A stretch of DNA of 64,000 bases from Siderastrea radians (GCA_964017195.1 OZ024895.1:33400690-33464689), one strand, 5' to 3'. Counted from the first letter of the stretch, positions 13,001 through 22,840 are shown. Notes: generated from the letters alone by a model not told the origin. Made by a program: numbers and translations.

Positions 13001-13047
13001 CTGTGTTTTGTTGATTTTCCGATTAGTTCGTTCAGTTTGACTGACAA
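7093..13047 (-). CDS. six-exon gene, transposase-like protein of a multicopy cnidarian family
   Basis: Proposed exons, minus strand: 13047-12723, 12653-12435, 11820-11693, 11176-10148, 9374-8378, 7979-7093. Every junction has GT/AG signals and matching phase; the lengths sum to 3,585 bases, giving 1,194 aa without an internal stop. In order, the protein has a CPHHREKYGLRWR zinc-type motif with KGDRGMNS (about 130-170), a conserved-looking block RRQVLSIMAG...PGLTPYRYTMA...DLPFGEKNLMLS...VPNVIRTLIPQRIV (exon 4), a CxxC pair near 605, DWAMKF (Asp about 681), ENAGCYH (about 764), FSDPQGGKGAADR (about 795), a C2HC finger (Cys943, Cys948, His961, Cys967), and a tail with GWALKD and LTVHQITSFFGRLAAK. 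I recall similar proteins as uncharacterised multicopy families in cnidarians. The spaced acidic residues suggest an RNase-H-like transposase, but this is inference. Relatives as I remember them have Asp before NAGCYH; here it is Glu. The start at 13047 is the first in-frame ATG; a later one precedes MATCSFS. Confidence 0.75.
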
Positions 13048-14134
13048 GGCTTTATTTTAACACCGCACCTTCCGAATTACTGGCCCCATAAAAAGTATCC
13101 CCAAAATTCGCACAGGATAGACTTTTTTTGACTTAACATCATGAATAAATAATGAAACTATCGTGATTCTTGTTTTAATTCATCGAGTATAACCTGAAAG
13201 GTTTTTTCATTAAAGAAGGAACGAACGAAAGAAAGAAAAGCTGTCATATGAAAAGCAAATATTGACAGTCTGAGTCATTTCCTGGCCATTTCCCTCCCGC
13301 GCTACTGTATCACATTTCAGTTGTCACGCAACATGCAACTCGCTTTTGGCCGGTATTGATCATTTTTGTCCGATGTTACCATTGTACGAAATTTCAGCTA
13401 AGGATTGCTTTCTGAGGGACCAGAAAATGATTCAAACATTGCAAGTAAGTAAATCACTGTATGTCTGAACAGTGGAATGATTTTTTAAGTCTGGTTTTAG
13501 AGTGTCTGTTCCGATCGCGGAATGAGTTCGCCAGCAAGTCAGTGTGAATGGCCTGATTGCATTATATTTTCAAAAATTTTAACAAACAAATATCAAAGCC
13601 AAGCTTCATTGGCAAATGTGTTGTAGCAGGTGGACTGCAAAAACATGCTATTTACGTGCCAGCGGTTAAGGTTTATATAGAAACACAAAAGCATCGCGCA
13701 GACGTTTTCATTTGCATGGGGAGTTCTCTGATAACATCTATCCCTCTGAATTCCTTTATCGAAACGTGACTTAATGGCATATTTATTCAAGGTTTCTTTT
13801 TACTCGAATTCACGTACTTTAACATTTAAAATTTTAATATTTGCCCTAAAGTGACGGCAGTAAGGTAGTTTGGAAAAGTTTGAAAAGCGAAATATACGCG
13901 CGAGCGGCGCGACAGGTTAACATCGGGTCATCAAAACATCACATTGTCGACAGGGATCTTTCATCGTCTAATTGTTCTTTTATTTGAAACGCGTAAAATA
14001 AAGTTAAAACATCGCTTTGGCTAAGGAAATCTTTTAGCTTACGTTCAATATATATATAAAAGCAGTATGGTACAGACCAGAAACGTCGACCGTTTTGTCT
14101 GAATAGCATATTTGACTTGAAATAGAAGTACAAT
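13048..14134. other. upstream region of the six-exon gene
   Basis: Non-coding, AT-rich. It should hold the promoter of the minus-strand gene. No TATA box or known element can be singled out with confidence. Short frames here have no recognisable motif. Confidence 0.35.
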
Positions 14135-14705
14135 AAAGAAATGGCGAAATCTGTCAAAATGCACTCCACATGTTTTCATTTTGCGCGCTTGCTTTTCACG
14201 GGCCAAACTAAATATTTTTATATGATAAAGAACAAGCATTTCCGATTCAAACGAGCCCTTTTATTGCCTAGATATTCGTATACCCCCGATGATATGGTCT
14301 TCTAAAAATTGGTAAAATTCAGTGTATCAACGAAATAGAGAATACTGTACTCTTTACGTGCGTGGATATGAAGCAAAGAAGGTTTAGATCGATGAAAAGT
14401 TTAGTTTAAAAGCAACTTCAAAAGACGTCTAACAAACTGTGAAAAGATTAATTCCAGGCAAGTTTTCGTTGTCTTGTACGAGCGTTTTGAAAATGTACGA
14501 ATTTGCATAATTTACATCGGGTCCGAAGGCCCGTTTAGGCCAATTTCGAACTTTCCGTTTTTTGCCAAAATAAAAACTGGCTGGAACTTTTAAATATTAT
14601 TTTTGAAAATAGTTCACCAAAAGGGTTCTTTTGGGCAAATAAAAAGAAATTCGAATTTTCGGCTCTGTCGCCGGATTCTCGAAAGTTACTGACAACGGCT
14701 CTTAA

Positions 14706-15169
14706 AGAAAGCAGCACAACCTCAAGAAGACACAACCACAAAAACGTGCAATTGCAGAAAAGCAGACGAGTGCCCATTAAAAGGTGAATGCTTGCTTAAA
14801 GAATTCGTGTACCAAGCCAAGGTCACAACCAAGGAAAAAACCGAGACATATATAGGCCTGACTGCCACAGAATTCAAGACCAGATGGAGGAACCACCAGA
14901 TGTCATTCAAGCATGAGAACAAGAAGAATGACACTGAGCTCAGCAAATACCTGTGGCAGTTAAAAGAAAAGAAGAAAGATTTTACAATCACGTGGAAAAT
15001 CCTTGCAAAAGCAAGAGCATACACCACTCTCACCAAGCGGTGCAATTTATGCATTTCAGAGAAGTTTTTTATAATATCTAAACCACACATGGCAACCTTA
15101 AACAAGCGCAATGAGCTCATATCGACCTGCAGACACCGGCGAAAATACATTCTTAAGTACAATAATTAG
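14706..15169 (+). pseudogene. Penelope-like element, zinc-knuckle and GIY-YIG endonuclease half
   Basis: The plus-strand frame reads through QEDTTTKTCNCRKADECPLK, then GECLLKEFVYQAKV, YIGLTATEFKTRW and NHQMSF to the same C-terminus as the left copy. The CxC...CPLxGxC knuckle plus GIY-YIG-like domain is the normal C-terminal half of PLE proteins. The RT half is missing. The coding sequence begins exactly at the TTAAGAG junction with the segment shared by both arms. The reading frame is intact, but without RT the copy cannot move on its own. It continues into a 3' untranslated region with the hammerhead motif. Confidence 0.85.
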
Positions 15170-15329
15170 TCAGACATCGAGCGGACATTTACGCGCGCGC
15201 GAGTATAATTTTTAAATTTCTACGGTTCCTTACGCGCGCGCTTAAAATTTAAATTTGCGGCTTTTTAAAAAAACGGTTTCTTGTCACGCGAACATATTGC
15301 TGATGTAAACCTTAACGATACTTCAGTGT

Positions 15330-15401
15330 ATATGGAGATTAACTGATGAGTGGACCAACTCCGTGTTGGTCTACGAAACAGATTTGTATTAAAATCCATG
15401 T
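15330..15401 (+). ncRNA. hammerhead ribozyme in PLE 3' region
   Basis: All core elements are present: CTGATGA at 15343-15349; stem II from GTGGACCAAC pairing with GTTGGTCTAC over a 5-base loop; GAAA at 15375-15378; and a 3-bp stem III (ACA/TGT, 4-base loop). The cleavage site would be after A15388 (TGTA). Stem I is TTAA (15339-15342) with TTAA (15389-15392), then a 2x2 internal loop, then ATGGA (15332-15336) with TCCAT (15395-15399). Hammerheads with short stem III are known from Penelope-like elements. The core has no evident defect, so self-cleavage of the transcript is expected. Confidence 0.8.
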
Positions 15402-15501
15402 GCCCTCATTGAGTTGTCCATCTACTGGTATAATATATATATATATATATATATGTTATCACAAATGAAGACAAGCATTAAACTTTTTTCACACACCTAT
15501 A

Positions 15502-15530
15502 TTTCGACGCCTTTTAGGCGTCTTCTTCAG
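15502..15530 (-). ncRNA. hammerhead-like motif, inverted copy
   Basis: Minus-strand copy of the motif described at 18441-18488: core strands CTGAAGA and GAAA separated by the GACGCC/GGCGTC stem. It lies in the inverted 5' half of the young PLE. Confidence 0.4.
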
Positions 15531-15657
15531 GGTGAATAACCGTTGCCCTGCACGCGCCATACTATAAAAACAAGTTTCAAATGGAGCATCCACGCGCGCG
15601 CGCTACAACAAATCGTTAACTACCCTGCACGCGCGCGCCCACTAACTTTACATAAAT

Positions 15658-16460
15658 CTACGTACGCCTTGAGCGCCTATTTTGTACAAAGAAAAAATCA
15701 TTGTCATTCAATCCATTCGGATCTAGTGTGTTAAGTTTATAGGCCCATTGACCCTCTTTCTCGCGCAACTGTTGTTCTCCATTCACCCGGTCTATCAATT
15801 GGATCTTAACGTCACTCAGTCCATTATGTCCCTCACCACAAAAATGTCTGTACAATAGATCATCGGCCCTTTTCTCTGCCTGCGTCAACATTCCGTGTCG
15901 CCTAATCCTAGACTTATGGTTATTAAACCTCAGTCTAAATTTCGTAGTTGTGGAGCCCACATATTGCAACGAACATTTCTTACATGTAATTAAGTACACT
16001 ACATAACTAGAATTACAGTTAAGGTTGTAATTGATCGAATAACTTTTATCGTCATGTGAACTCTTGAACCGACTGTTCCCATCCATGTATTTGCAAACTT
16101 CACATCTCCTCGACGAACATTTCACTGTCCCTAATACCAAATCCCTTGGTTTACGACTTTCCACCTTTGCACGTACCAAATAGTCCCCCAAGCTCTTTGG
16201 TTTTCTAAAAGCCACAAATGGAACATTCTTGATGGCGTTTTTACACCTATCCGACGACTCCAGAATAGGATGAAGCTCCCTGAGAATTTTGCTGATGTCT
16301 GGCAAACGAGGATGGTATGTTACCACAAAAGGTGTTTTTGTAGAGCGTGGTTGGTTGCTTTTACTCAGAACTTCATCCCTTGTCATCCTTCTAACCTTAT
16401 CAACTTGACCCTCAACGTACGCCTTCCTATAGCCCCTCTCCACCAAAAACTCCACCAAGT
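15658..16460 (-). pseudogene. PLE endonuclease half, inverted duplicate
   Basis: The minus-strand frame is the same protein sequence as the last 267 residues of the plus-strand PLE ORF (from DLVEFLVERG to QNRRSRRT). It includes the CSSRRCEVCKYM knuckle and the YVVYLITC...LQYVGSTTTKFRLRFNNHK GIY-YIG-type domain. It lacks RT and starts at the head-to-head junction, so it is a structural by-product of the insertion rather than an independent gene. Confidence 0.85.
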
Positions 16461-16462
16461 CT

Positions 16463-18319
16463 GCAGTGGTGGTCATGGATAGGGAGGCCTATATAAATGA
16501 GGCAGTGGGTCAATTGAATGATTCAGAAGTGTACGTGTTATTGGACGGAGATCCTACTCGGGACATGGTGAAAAAGATCAATGAAAAGATTCGTGAGAGT
16601 TGGGAGAAAGGGAACATTGATGATAAAACAAAGGATTATTTGATGGTGTCAGAGGATGTGAAGCCTGGTAGGTTTTACCTATTGCCAAAAATACATAAAC
16701 GGGGATGTCCAGGCAGACCAGTTATCTCAGGATGTGGCACCCCTACAGAAAAGATATCTGCGTTTGTAGATCAAAAAGTGCGACCATTAGTACCGGAAAT
16801 TAAATCATACATCAAAGATACCAATGACTTTTTACACAAGTTGGGACAAATTGGAGAGCTGCCGGAGGGGGCGATATTGTGCACGATAGATGTTGTTGGG
16901 CTATACCCTCACATTCCACACAATGAGGGTTTGGAGGCTTTGAAGGAAGCACTAAGTACATTGGACGGTCAGGTTGACTCAGAACAGCGAGGATCTCTTA
17001 CTGAGGATGTATTGTCGTTTGCAGAGTTGGTTCTAAAGAGTAATAACTTTGAATTCAATGGTAAACATTATCTTCAGAAGAGGGGGACAGCGATAGGGAC
17101 GCGGATGGCTCCTTCGTATGCGAACATATTTATGGACAGATTAGAGGGACGTTTGATTCAAAATGCGGAGGTCAAACCGCATATTTGGTGGCGGTATATT
17201 GATGACATTTTTATTGTTTGGACGGAGGGAGAGGAGAAGCTGAAAGAATTCATTGATTACCTTAACAACGCGCATGATACGATCAAATTCACCTGCAAAT
17301 GGTCGGATCACGAGATTGAATTTCTAGACGTCAAGGTGTTAAATGAGTCGGGCGTTTTGGAGACTGACGTGTTTATTAAGCCCACAGACAGTCATCAATA
17401 TTTACATCACAGTTCTTGTCATCCGGGTGCATGTAAAAAAAGTATTCCATTTGCCCAGGCGATGCGATTACGTAGAATTTGTTCAAAGTCTTGTTTTTTT
17501 GAAGAGAGAGTGAGAGACTTGGTGGAGTTTTTGGTGGAGAGGGGCTATAGGAAGGCGTACGTTGAGGGTCAAGTTGATAAGGTTAGAAGGATGACAAGGG
17601 ATGAAGTTCTGAGTAAAAGCAACCAACCACGCTCTACAAAAACACCTTTTGTGGTAACATACCATCCTCGTTTGCCAGACATCAGCAAAATTCTCAGGGA
17701 GCTTCATCCTATTCTGGAGTCGTCGGATAGGTGTAAAAACGCCATCAAGAATGTTCCATTTGTGGCTTTTAGAAAACCAAAGAGCTTGGGGGACTATTTG
17801 GTACGTGCAAAGGTGGAAAGTCGTAAACCAAGGGATTTGGTATTAGGGACAGTGAAATGTTCGTCGAGGAGATGTGAAGTTTGCAAATACATGGATGGGA
17901 ACAGTCGGTTCAAGAGTTCACATGACGATAAAAGTTATTCGATCAATTACAACCTTAACTGTAATTCTAGTTATGTAGTGTACTTAATTACATGTAAGAA
18001 ATGTTCGTTGCAATATGTGGGCTCCACAACTACGAAATTTAGACTGAGGTTTAATAACCATAAGTCTAGGATTAGGCGACACGGAATGTTGACGCAGGCA
18101 GAGAAAAGGGCCGATGATCTATTGTACAGACATTTTTGTGGTGAGGGACATAATGGACTGAGTGACGTTAAGATCCAATTGATAGACCGGGTGAATGGAG
18201 AACAACAGTTGCGCGAGAAAGAGGGTCAATGGGCCTATAAACTTAACACACTAGATCCGAATGGATTGAATGACAATGATTTTTTCTTTGTACAAAATAG
18301 GCGCTCAAGGCGTACGTAG
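16463..18319 (+). CDS. Penelope-like reverse transcriptase with GIY-YIG endonuclease (N-truncated)
   Basis: An uninterrupted frame of about 618 codons. RT motifs in order are VVMDREAYI (end of RT1), RFYLLPKIHK and GRPVISGCGTPTEKI (RT2), TIDVVGLYPHIP (RT3), GTAIGTRMAPSYANIFMD (RT4), the catalytic YIDDIFIVW (RT5) and EIEFLDVKV (RT6-7). These are followed by the CxxxxCxxC knuckle and a GIY-YIG-type nuclease, with YLITC...YVGSTTTKFRLR and FNNHKS. The expected N-terminal region before RT1 (KADKGG-like) is missing because the inverted copy joins here, so the protein is truncated. No ATG lies at the very start; the first is within VVMDRE. The fold may still be active if expressed, but autonomy is doubtful. 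The lineage differs from the other PLE in the window (YIDD versus YRDD). Confidence 0.85.
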   Translation, partial: AVVVMDREAYINEAVGQLNDSEVYVLLDGDPTRDMVKKINEKIRESWEKGNIDDKTKDYLMVSEDVKPGRFYLLPKIHKRGCPGRPVISGCGTPTEKISAFVDQKVRPLVPEIKSYIKDTNDFLHKLGQIGELPEGAILCTIDVVGLYPHIPHNEGLEALKEALSTLDGQVDSEQRGSLTEDVLSFAELVLKSNNFEFNGKHYLQKRGTAIGTRMAPSYANIFMDRLEGRLIQNAEVKPHIWWRYIDDIFIVWTEGEEKLKEFIDYLNNAHDTIKFTCKWSDHEIEFLDVKVLNESGVLETDVFIKPTDSHQYLHHSSCHPGACKKSIPFAQAMRLRRICSKSCFFEERVRDLVEFLVERGYRKAYVEGQVDKVRRMTRDEVLSKSNQPRSTKTPFVVTYHPRLPDISKILRELHPILESSDRCKNAIKNVPFVAFRKPKSLGDYLVRAKVESRKPRDLVLGTVKCSSRRCEVCKYMDGNSRFKSSHDDKSYSINYNLNCNSSYVVYLITCKKCSLQYVGSTTTKFRLRFNNHKSRIRRHGMLTQAEKRADDLLYRHFCGEGHNGLSDVKIQLIDRVNGEQQLREKEGQWAYKLNTLDPNGLNDNDFFFVQNRRSRRT

Positions 18320-18440
18320 ATTTATGTAAAGTTAGTGGGCGCGCGCGTGCAGGGTAGTTAACGATTTGTTGTAGCGCGCGCGCGTGGATGCTCCATTTGA
18401 AACTTGTTTTTATAGTATGGCGCGTGCAGGGCAACGGTTA

Positions 18441-18488
18441 TTCACCCTGAAGAAGACGCCTAAAAGGCGTCGAAATATAGGTGTGTGA
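18441..18488 (+). ncRNA. hammerhead-like motif of the young PLE
   Basis: CACC precedes CTGAAGA (18447-18453), which fits the CUGANGA core with A at the free position 7. Then an extra A, a 6-bp stem GACGCC/GGCGTC with loop TAAAA, GAAA (18472-18475), TATA, and GGTG, which can pair with CACC as stem I. Stem III would be only one base pair. Very small stem III occurs in some retroelement hammerheads that work as dimers, and the inverted or tandem PLE layout would allow that. It is weaker than the motif at 15330. Confidence 0.45.
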
Positions 18489-18574
18489 AAAAAGTTTAAT
18501 GCTTGTCTTCATTTGTGATAACATATATTTTTTTATGAAGATTTACGGTGGCGACGGATGCTTGTGAAAAGTAG

Positions 18575-18575
18575 T

Positions 18576-18641
<66 letters not shown>

Positions 18642-18690
18642 TATATATATATATATAGAGAGAGAGAGAGATTATTATTATTATTATTAT
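18575..18690. repeat. (AT)n-(AG)n-(ATT)n microsatellite
   Basis: Simple repeats corresponding to 2070-2180 of the left arm in inverted order. Confidence 0.9.
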
Positions 18691-19437
18691 TATTTTAAAT
18701 CCGTAAATCCCGTGAAATCCGTTGTATCCACCCTTAAAAGAGAGCTTTGCGCTGAGTAGAACTTACAGTTCTTGCGGATATGTCTGCCTGGAATATATTA
18801 TTCTCATTTTATATTCATATTTCCATGAAATCCGTAAAATCTGTTGTTTCCGCCCTTATAAAAACAAAGTTAGTATAATGACAACTTGCAGCGTCGGTTT
18901 TCTGTTCATACTGGGTGGAACCAAGAGTTTATTTTAAAGACCAATTTATGTCCTCATAAGGGCCAACCATTTAACTTCTGAGGGGGGGGGGGGGGGGGTT
19001 GGGTGATTTTGAAAAAAAATATCCTGCAAGTGCATATGGGTAAGAAAAAATTTCCTGCACAAGACTATTGTCCAAAAAAAATTCACGCACGTACAGTGGG
19101 CTGGAAAAAAATTTCTGGCAAGATGTTTCCTGGGTTGACACATTGAACTTTATCAGCAGACTGTTAAAAGATTTTAGCATCTGGACTTGGGTAAGAGGGA
19201 TTCATAGCACAATAATCTGTCCCCCTTAGATGGCCTTTTCTTTACATTTACAGCACCTGTGGTTACCAATCTTGATACATGTTTTCGGAACTTCAAGATC
19301 ACGGCTGATGTTGTGATTTGAAGAACAATGTTTTCAGTGCACTCTAAATCAAGAATGCCAGAATAGCTGTTGGAACATGAAGTTAACTTTATTAACTATC
19401 TATTTGACACAAAACTGGAATGAGTTCTCCTGTAACA

Positions 19438-19979
19438 TTAGCCTGAACGCTTGTCAAGTAAACGTGTAGGGATAGGAGGTGTGTCTTTTAATATAGAAAG
19501 TGTCGTATGCCTTGCATACTGTATGTATTCCCTCTCTTGTGGAATATTATGATACAAGCTCGTTACGTCCATAGATTCAAGGATTGCGTTCTCTGGAACT
19601 TTAGTCCTGTCAATGAAATTAAAGGAGTCAGTTGACTGTATCAGTCTTTGAGATACGACTTCTGTTGTTGTGCTAAAGGCTGGAGAAGTATGGCAACAAA
19701 TGCTGAAAACTTCTCTGTTGGACCCGAAACTCCCGAGGTCTCCCAAGTCGGTTTGTAGATTTTCGTAAGGGTATAAAATACTGGAATTCGAGGCGGGTTT
19801 GGTGTTTGACAAAGCCATTTTTCAGTCATTTCGTTAATGTGGTGTTCATTCTGAAGTCCTGTAATCAATTGTTGTACTTTGCGGGATGTATCTTCATCCA
19901 TGGGTACTGCAAGAGGCCTCAGTAGTTTTCCATGTTCGTGCATGTTGTCTAATTGAATTTGCCCCTCGTTTTGTCCCAA
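19438..19979 (-). pseudogene. Penelope-like reverse transcriptase fragment
   Basis: Two overlapping minus-strand frames together show PLE RT sequence: PLAVPMDEDTSRKVQQLI, IPVFYTLTKIYKPT, GPTEKFSAFV, LLQPLAQQQKSYLKD, then (other frame) NFIDRTKVPENAILESMDV and TSLYHNIPQE, which is RT motif 3. The frame changes near 19640-19740 and the catalytic YxDD part is absent. It is a third PLE lineage in this window and lies inside the hAT-like element. Confidence 0.75.
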
Positions 19980-20052
19980 GAAAGTCTGGGATGAAGCCCA
20001 AATAAAGTTTGCAAGTGAGGAAAATGATAAGTAATCATCATCCAGTTTTCAG

Positions 20053-20390
20053 ATGGATGTAATCTGGGGATATCTGTCATCATTGAAGCTAGGGAATGGT
20101 ACCCATAAATTTGGTAGGATAAATGACGTGGCCAAAACAGTTCTTATTCTACCACATTCAAATGCAGGTGAAGAGAGAGTTGTGTCTCTCATAAGGAAAA
20201 ACAAAACAGCATTTCGGCAGCATCTTTCCAGGTGGACGATACGTTGGCCTTTTTGCTTACTATCAAAATGGCCAACAAAGAGTCATCTTTTGAACCACCT
20301 GCGGATTTGTTGGCCACTGCAAAGAAAGCTACTTGGAACTACAACAAAGAGCATCATCAACGCTGTTTTTCAGCATTATGGCATGTTAAT
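20053..20390 (+). pseudogene. hAT transposase C-terminal fragment, frameshifted
   Basis: The frame contains TVLILPHSNAGEERVVSLIR and KNKTAFRQHLS, the pattern of the hAT C-terminal dimerisation region (LP-SNA-ER-FS). After about 20230 the homologous reading moves to another frame, with TLAFLLTIKMANKESSFEPP and ADLLATAKKATWNYNK. One frameshift breaks the coding sequence and no catalytic core was found nearby. Confidence 0.7.
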
Positions 20391-21884
20391 TTGACTTCTG
20401 GATGAGTCAGAATGTTAAGAAAGAGCTGATATTAGTCCAATTAAAAGAAAAATCTGGGATCTAAATAGTTACTTTCGAAGGGTCACATTTCCGCTCAGAA
20501 TAAAGGAATACACGTCTTAGGTACTTCAATTTTTCAACATTTTCTTGGGGAGCATGCCCCCAGATCCCCCTACAAAGATGACGCTGTCAAAGATCTCACT
20601 CTTTGGCAACAAAGCAACTTAAGAGCTGTGTACTGGCACGGGGATGCTCTTTGTAGGTCCGCTTGCTTGACGAGAGGTACGCCAGTACTTAGGGATCTTT
20701 GTATATGACAGTTCAAACTTTCCACGAAATACCCAAACAACAACGACTAGCTTGTCAGCAGCAAAACAACAATTAACTTTATAGCACTCAATCACAAATC
20801 AATCATTTTCTGTTTTACAATGTTTTTTTCCCTATCTTATGGACGTCAGACCGGAAGTTACTTAATCCGATTACATATTGTTTGTATCAGCATTAATTTA
20901 CAACTCTGGGTGAGAATTATAGTGGACAGAACCAATGGAAAACACAGTATGTGACTAAGCAAAACTTAAGTAATAATTTAACAAGCGTTAGTTAGCATTA
21001 TTGGTTGACGGAATAGCATAGTTAATTAGACGGCAATAGAAGCAGTTTTGGGGCCGTGAAAAACTCAATGAAGGGTAAAATTATAACGCGAACTAGCACT
21101 GATCTAATAACGTTGTTAGTTAAAGATAAGGGGAAAGAGAAGGCGACTAAAATAACAGGTAAAACAGGTGGGAAAGTTTCCCGCGCGAATTGAACTTCAG
21201 GTGTTTTCCATTGATTCTGTTTTTAAAAGAATAAACTATAATTGTTCCATCACAGCTGTGTGCAGATTATTTTGGGGCTTTGTAATGTGTACTTCAGCTG
21301 TGAGTTGGATTTAACCCTTTCTAGATAGCTCTCTAAAGCAAGTTATTGCTGTGCTGGTGGTTATCAGTTTGATTTAACAAGGAAAGGATGTGGTTCATCG
21401 ATCTTCCCGTAAAATATGTATTGAAGGCGCATTCGCGCTATGCACTGTACTGTTCTGTAGCTCCATGCACGCACTATGTACTGTACTGTAGGTGCATTCG
21501 CCTTGCAAAATGACTAAAGTCCAGGAACAGGTCTGACTCTTTTCATCAGTGGGAAGGGGTCACCTCAATGTTTTACATTCGGTGTTAAAATTAATGTACT
21601 GTATTATAAAAATCAGTCAAAACCTCTTAGATGAAAATTAATATATTTGTTAAAAGTTTCTTTCACAGATCCTTAACCTTTTATAATTTGATTTATAATG
21701 AAGCCCTACTAACCCCATCCACACACCTAAAAAATTTCATGCAGAACGTTGGAGGGAGAAAAAAATATCTTGCAAGCACATACCCCAAGAAAAAAAATTC
21801 ATGGGGAATTAAGGGGTTGAAAAAAAAAATTCATGCCTATACCAAATCACCCAACCCCCCCTTCAGAAGTTAAATGGTTGGCCC

Positions 21885-22640
21885 CTAAATTTAAGTTAAT
21901 GGGACAACCATGAGTGATTACATGCTGGTTGTGTGACATGCTATAAGGTAGAGGGTAGGGTTTCACAGTCCAAAGTTTAGTGCGATCACATGCATTAGTA
22001 ACGCAAACTGTACGCTGAGCCAATCAGAATTGGCTGGTATTTCACTGTCAATCGATCCCCAGGCATCGAGCACGAGTTGTGTGTACATTCATTCCTTCGC
22101 TGCGAGCTAGAAAACTGTATTTGTCTTGTTCTCCGACGTGTTTTTCCCTCCCTCCCACCCTATTGCTTAAGCATGTTACACACAAATTAAAATACACAAT
22201 GCTTTTGAATTTATGAATATTTATAATATATCCTACTTAAGCTGCTAAGCTGGGCCCTTGGCTCCCATGTTACGAGATCACTGACTAGCTTTACTATGTA
22301 CAGCCAATGTACATGTATCTAATTTTGAGATACACAGCAATATGTATTGAGATCTCTTTATACAAAACGTTACAGTTAGGGGTTATTTTGTTACTGTTAG
22401 CAACCAATGCTGTTGGTATTTATGCAGTTTATCTGCATCAGACACTGAATGAACTGATTAGCCTTATCTACTCTCAAGCACTGCATAATTGTAGTAAGGA
22501 GCTAGTCTACAATTTAGATTTGTCTAATCGAAATACACAAATAAACTTTGGGTTGGGATGAAGTGCTCCCATACAGGCACTCTTGGCCCCATAGACTCAC
22601 AGAATTGATGGGTTGCCATGGTAACCATGAGTCTAAACTC
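21885..22640. other. 3' part of the composite insertion, no gene
   Basis: Non-coding. A frame at 22307-22561 has hydrophobic stretches but no family signature and is not called. A word GTTGCCATGGTAAC at 22613-22626 equals the ideal RFX X-box, but no promoter is evident beside it. Confidence 0.4.
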
Positions 22641-22649
22641 CCTTAGGAC

Positions 22650-22840
22650 TAGGAACCTCTTTCAGGGTATTGTGACCTGCAGCCCTGAGGGGGAGTAGGG
22701 ACCTTTTCAGGGTATTGTGACCTGCAGCCCTGAAAGGGAGTAAGGACCTCTTTCGGGGTATTGTGACTGCAGCCCCGAAGAGGATCAGGAACCTCTCCCA
22801 GGGGTTTGTGACCTACATCCCCGGAGAGGAGGGGGCTTTG
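22650..22840. repeat. four-copy tandem repeat, 45-46 bp unit
   Basis: Four degenerate units start near 22651, 22697, 22742 and 22787. Each has AGGACCTCTTTC, then GGGTATTGTGACCTGCAGCC, then a complement of the start (CCCTGAAAGGGAG), so each unit can fold into a hairpin. Confidence 0.85.

Larger units (their letters stand above)
15448..18530 (+). mobile_element. young Penelope-like element with inverted 1-kb 3' half at its 5' end
   Basis: The element consists of an inverted copy of its own 3' half (15448-16460, minus) followed by a plus-strand RT-endonuclease ORF and 3' region (16463-18530). Where compared (the whole coding part and the 3' untranslated part), the two 1-kb arms appear identical, which implies a very recent insertion or ongoing conversion. 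Both outer ends reach GTTATCACAAATGAAG, or its complement, next to (AT)n, so it inserted in or near an AT microsatellite of the right arm. This arrangement (partial inverted copy at the 5' end) is known for PLE insertions. Confidence 0.85.
18960..21884. mobile_element. DNA transposon relic with terminal inverted repeats, hAT-like
   Basis: The ends are inverted copies that begin GGGCCAACCATTTAACTTCT, continue through a G-run and TTGGGTGATTT, and go on with weaker similarity for over 100 bases. The interior holds a frameshifted hAT-type dimerisation region on the plus strand and a foreign PLE fragment on the minus strand. A clear 8-bp target duplication was not found. Confidence 0.65.

Noticed and set aside
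22307..22561. 84-codon frame with a hydrophobic segment
   Set aside because: No family motif and no splice context, and it lies in the non-coding part of an insertion; hydrophobicity alone is not enough.
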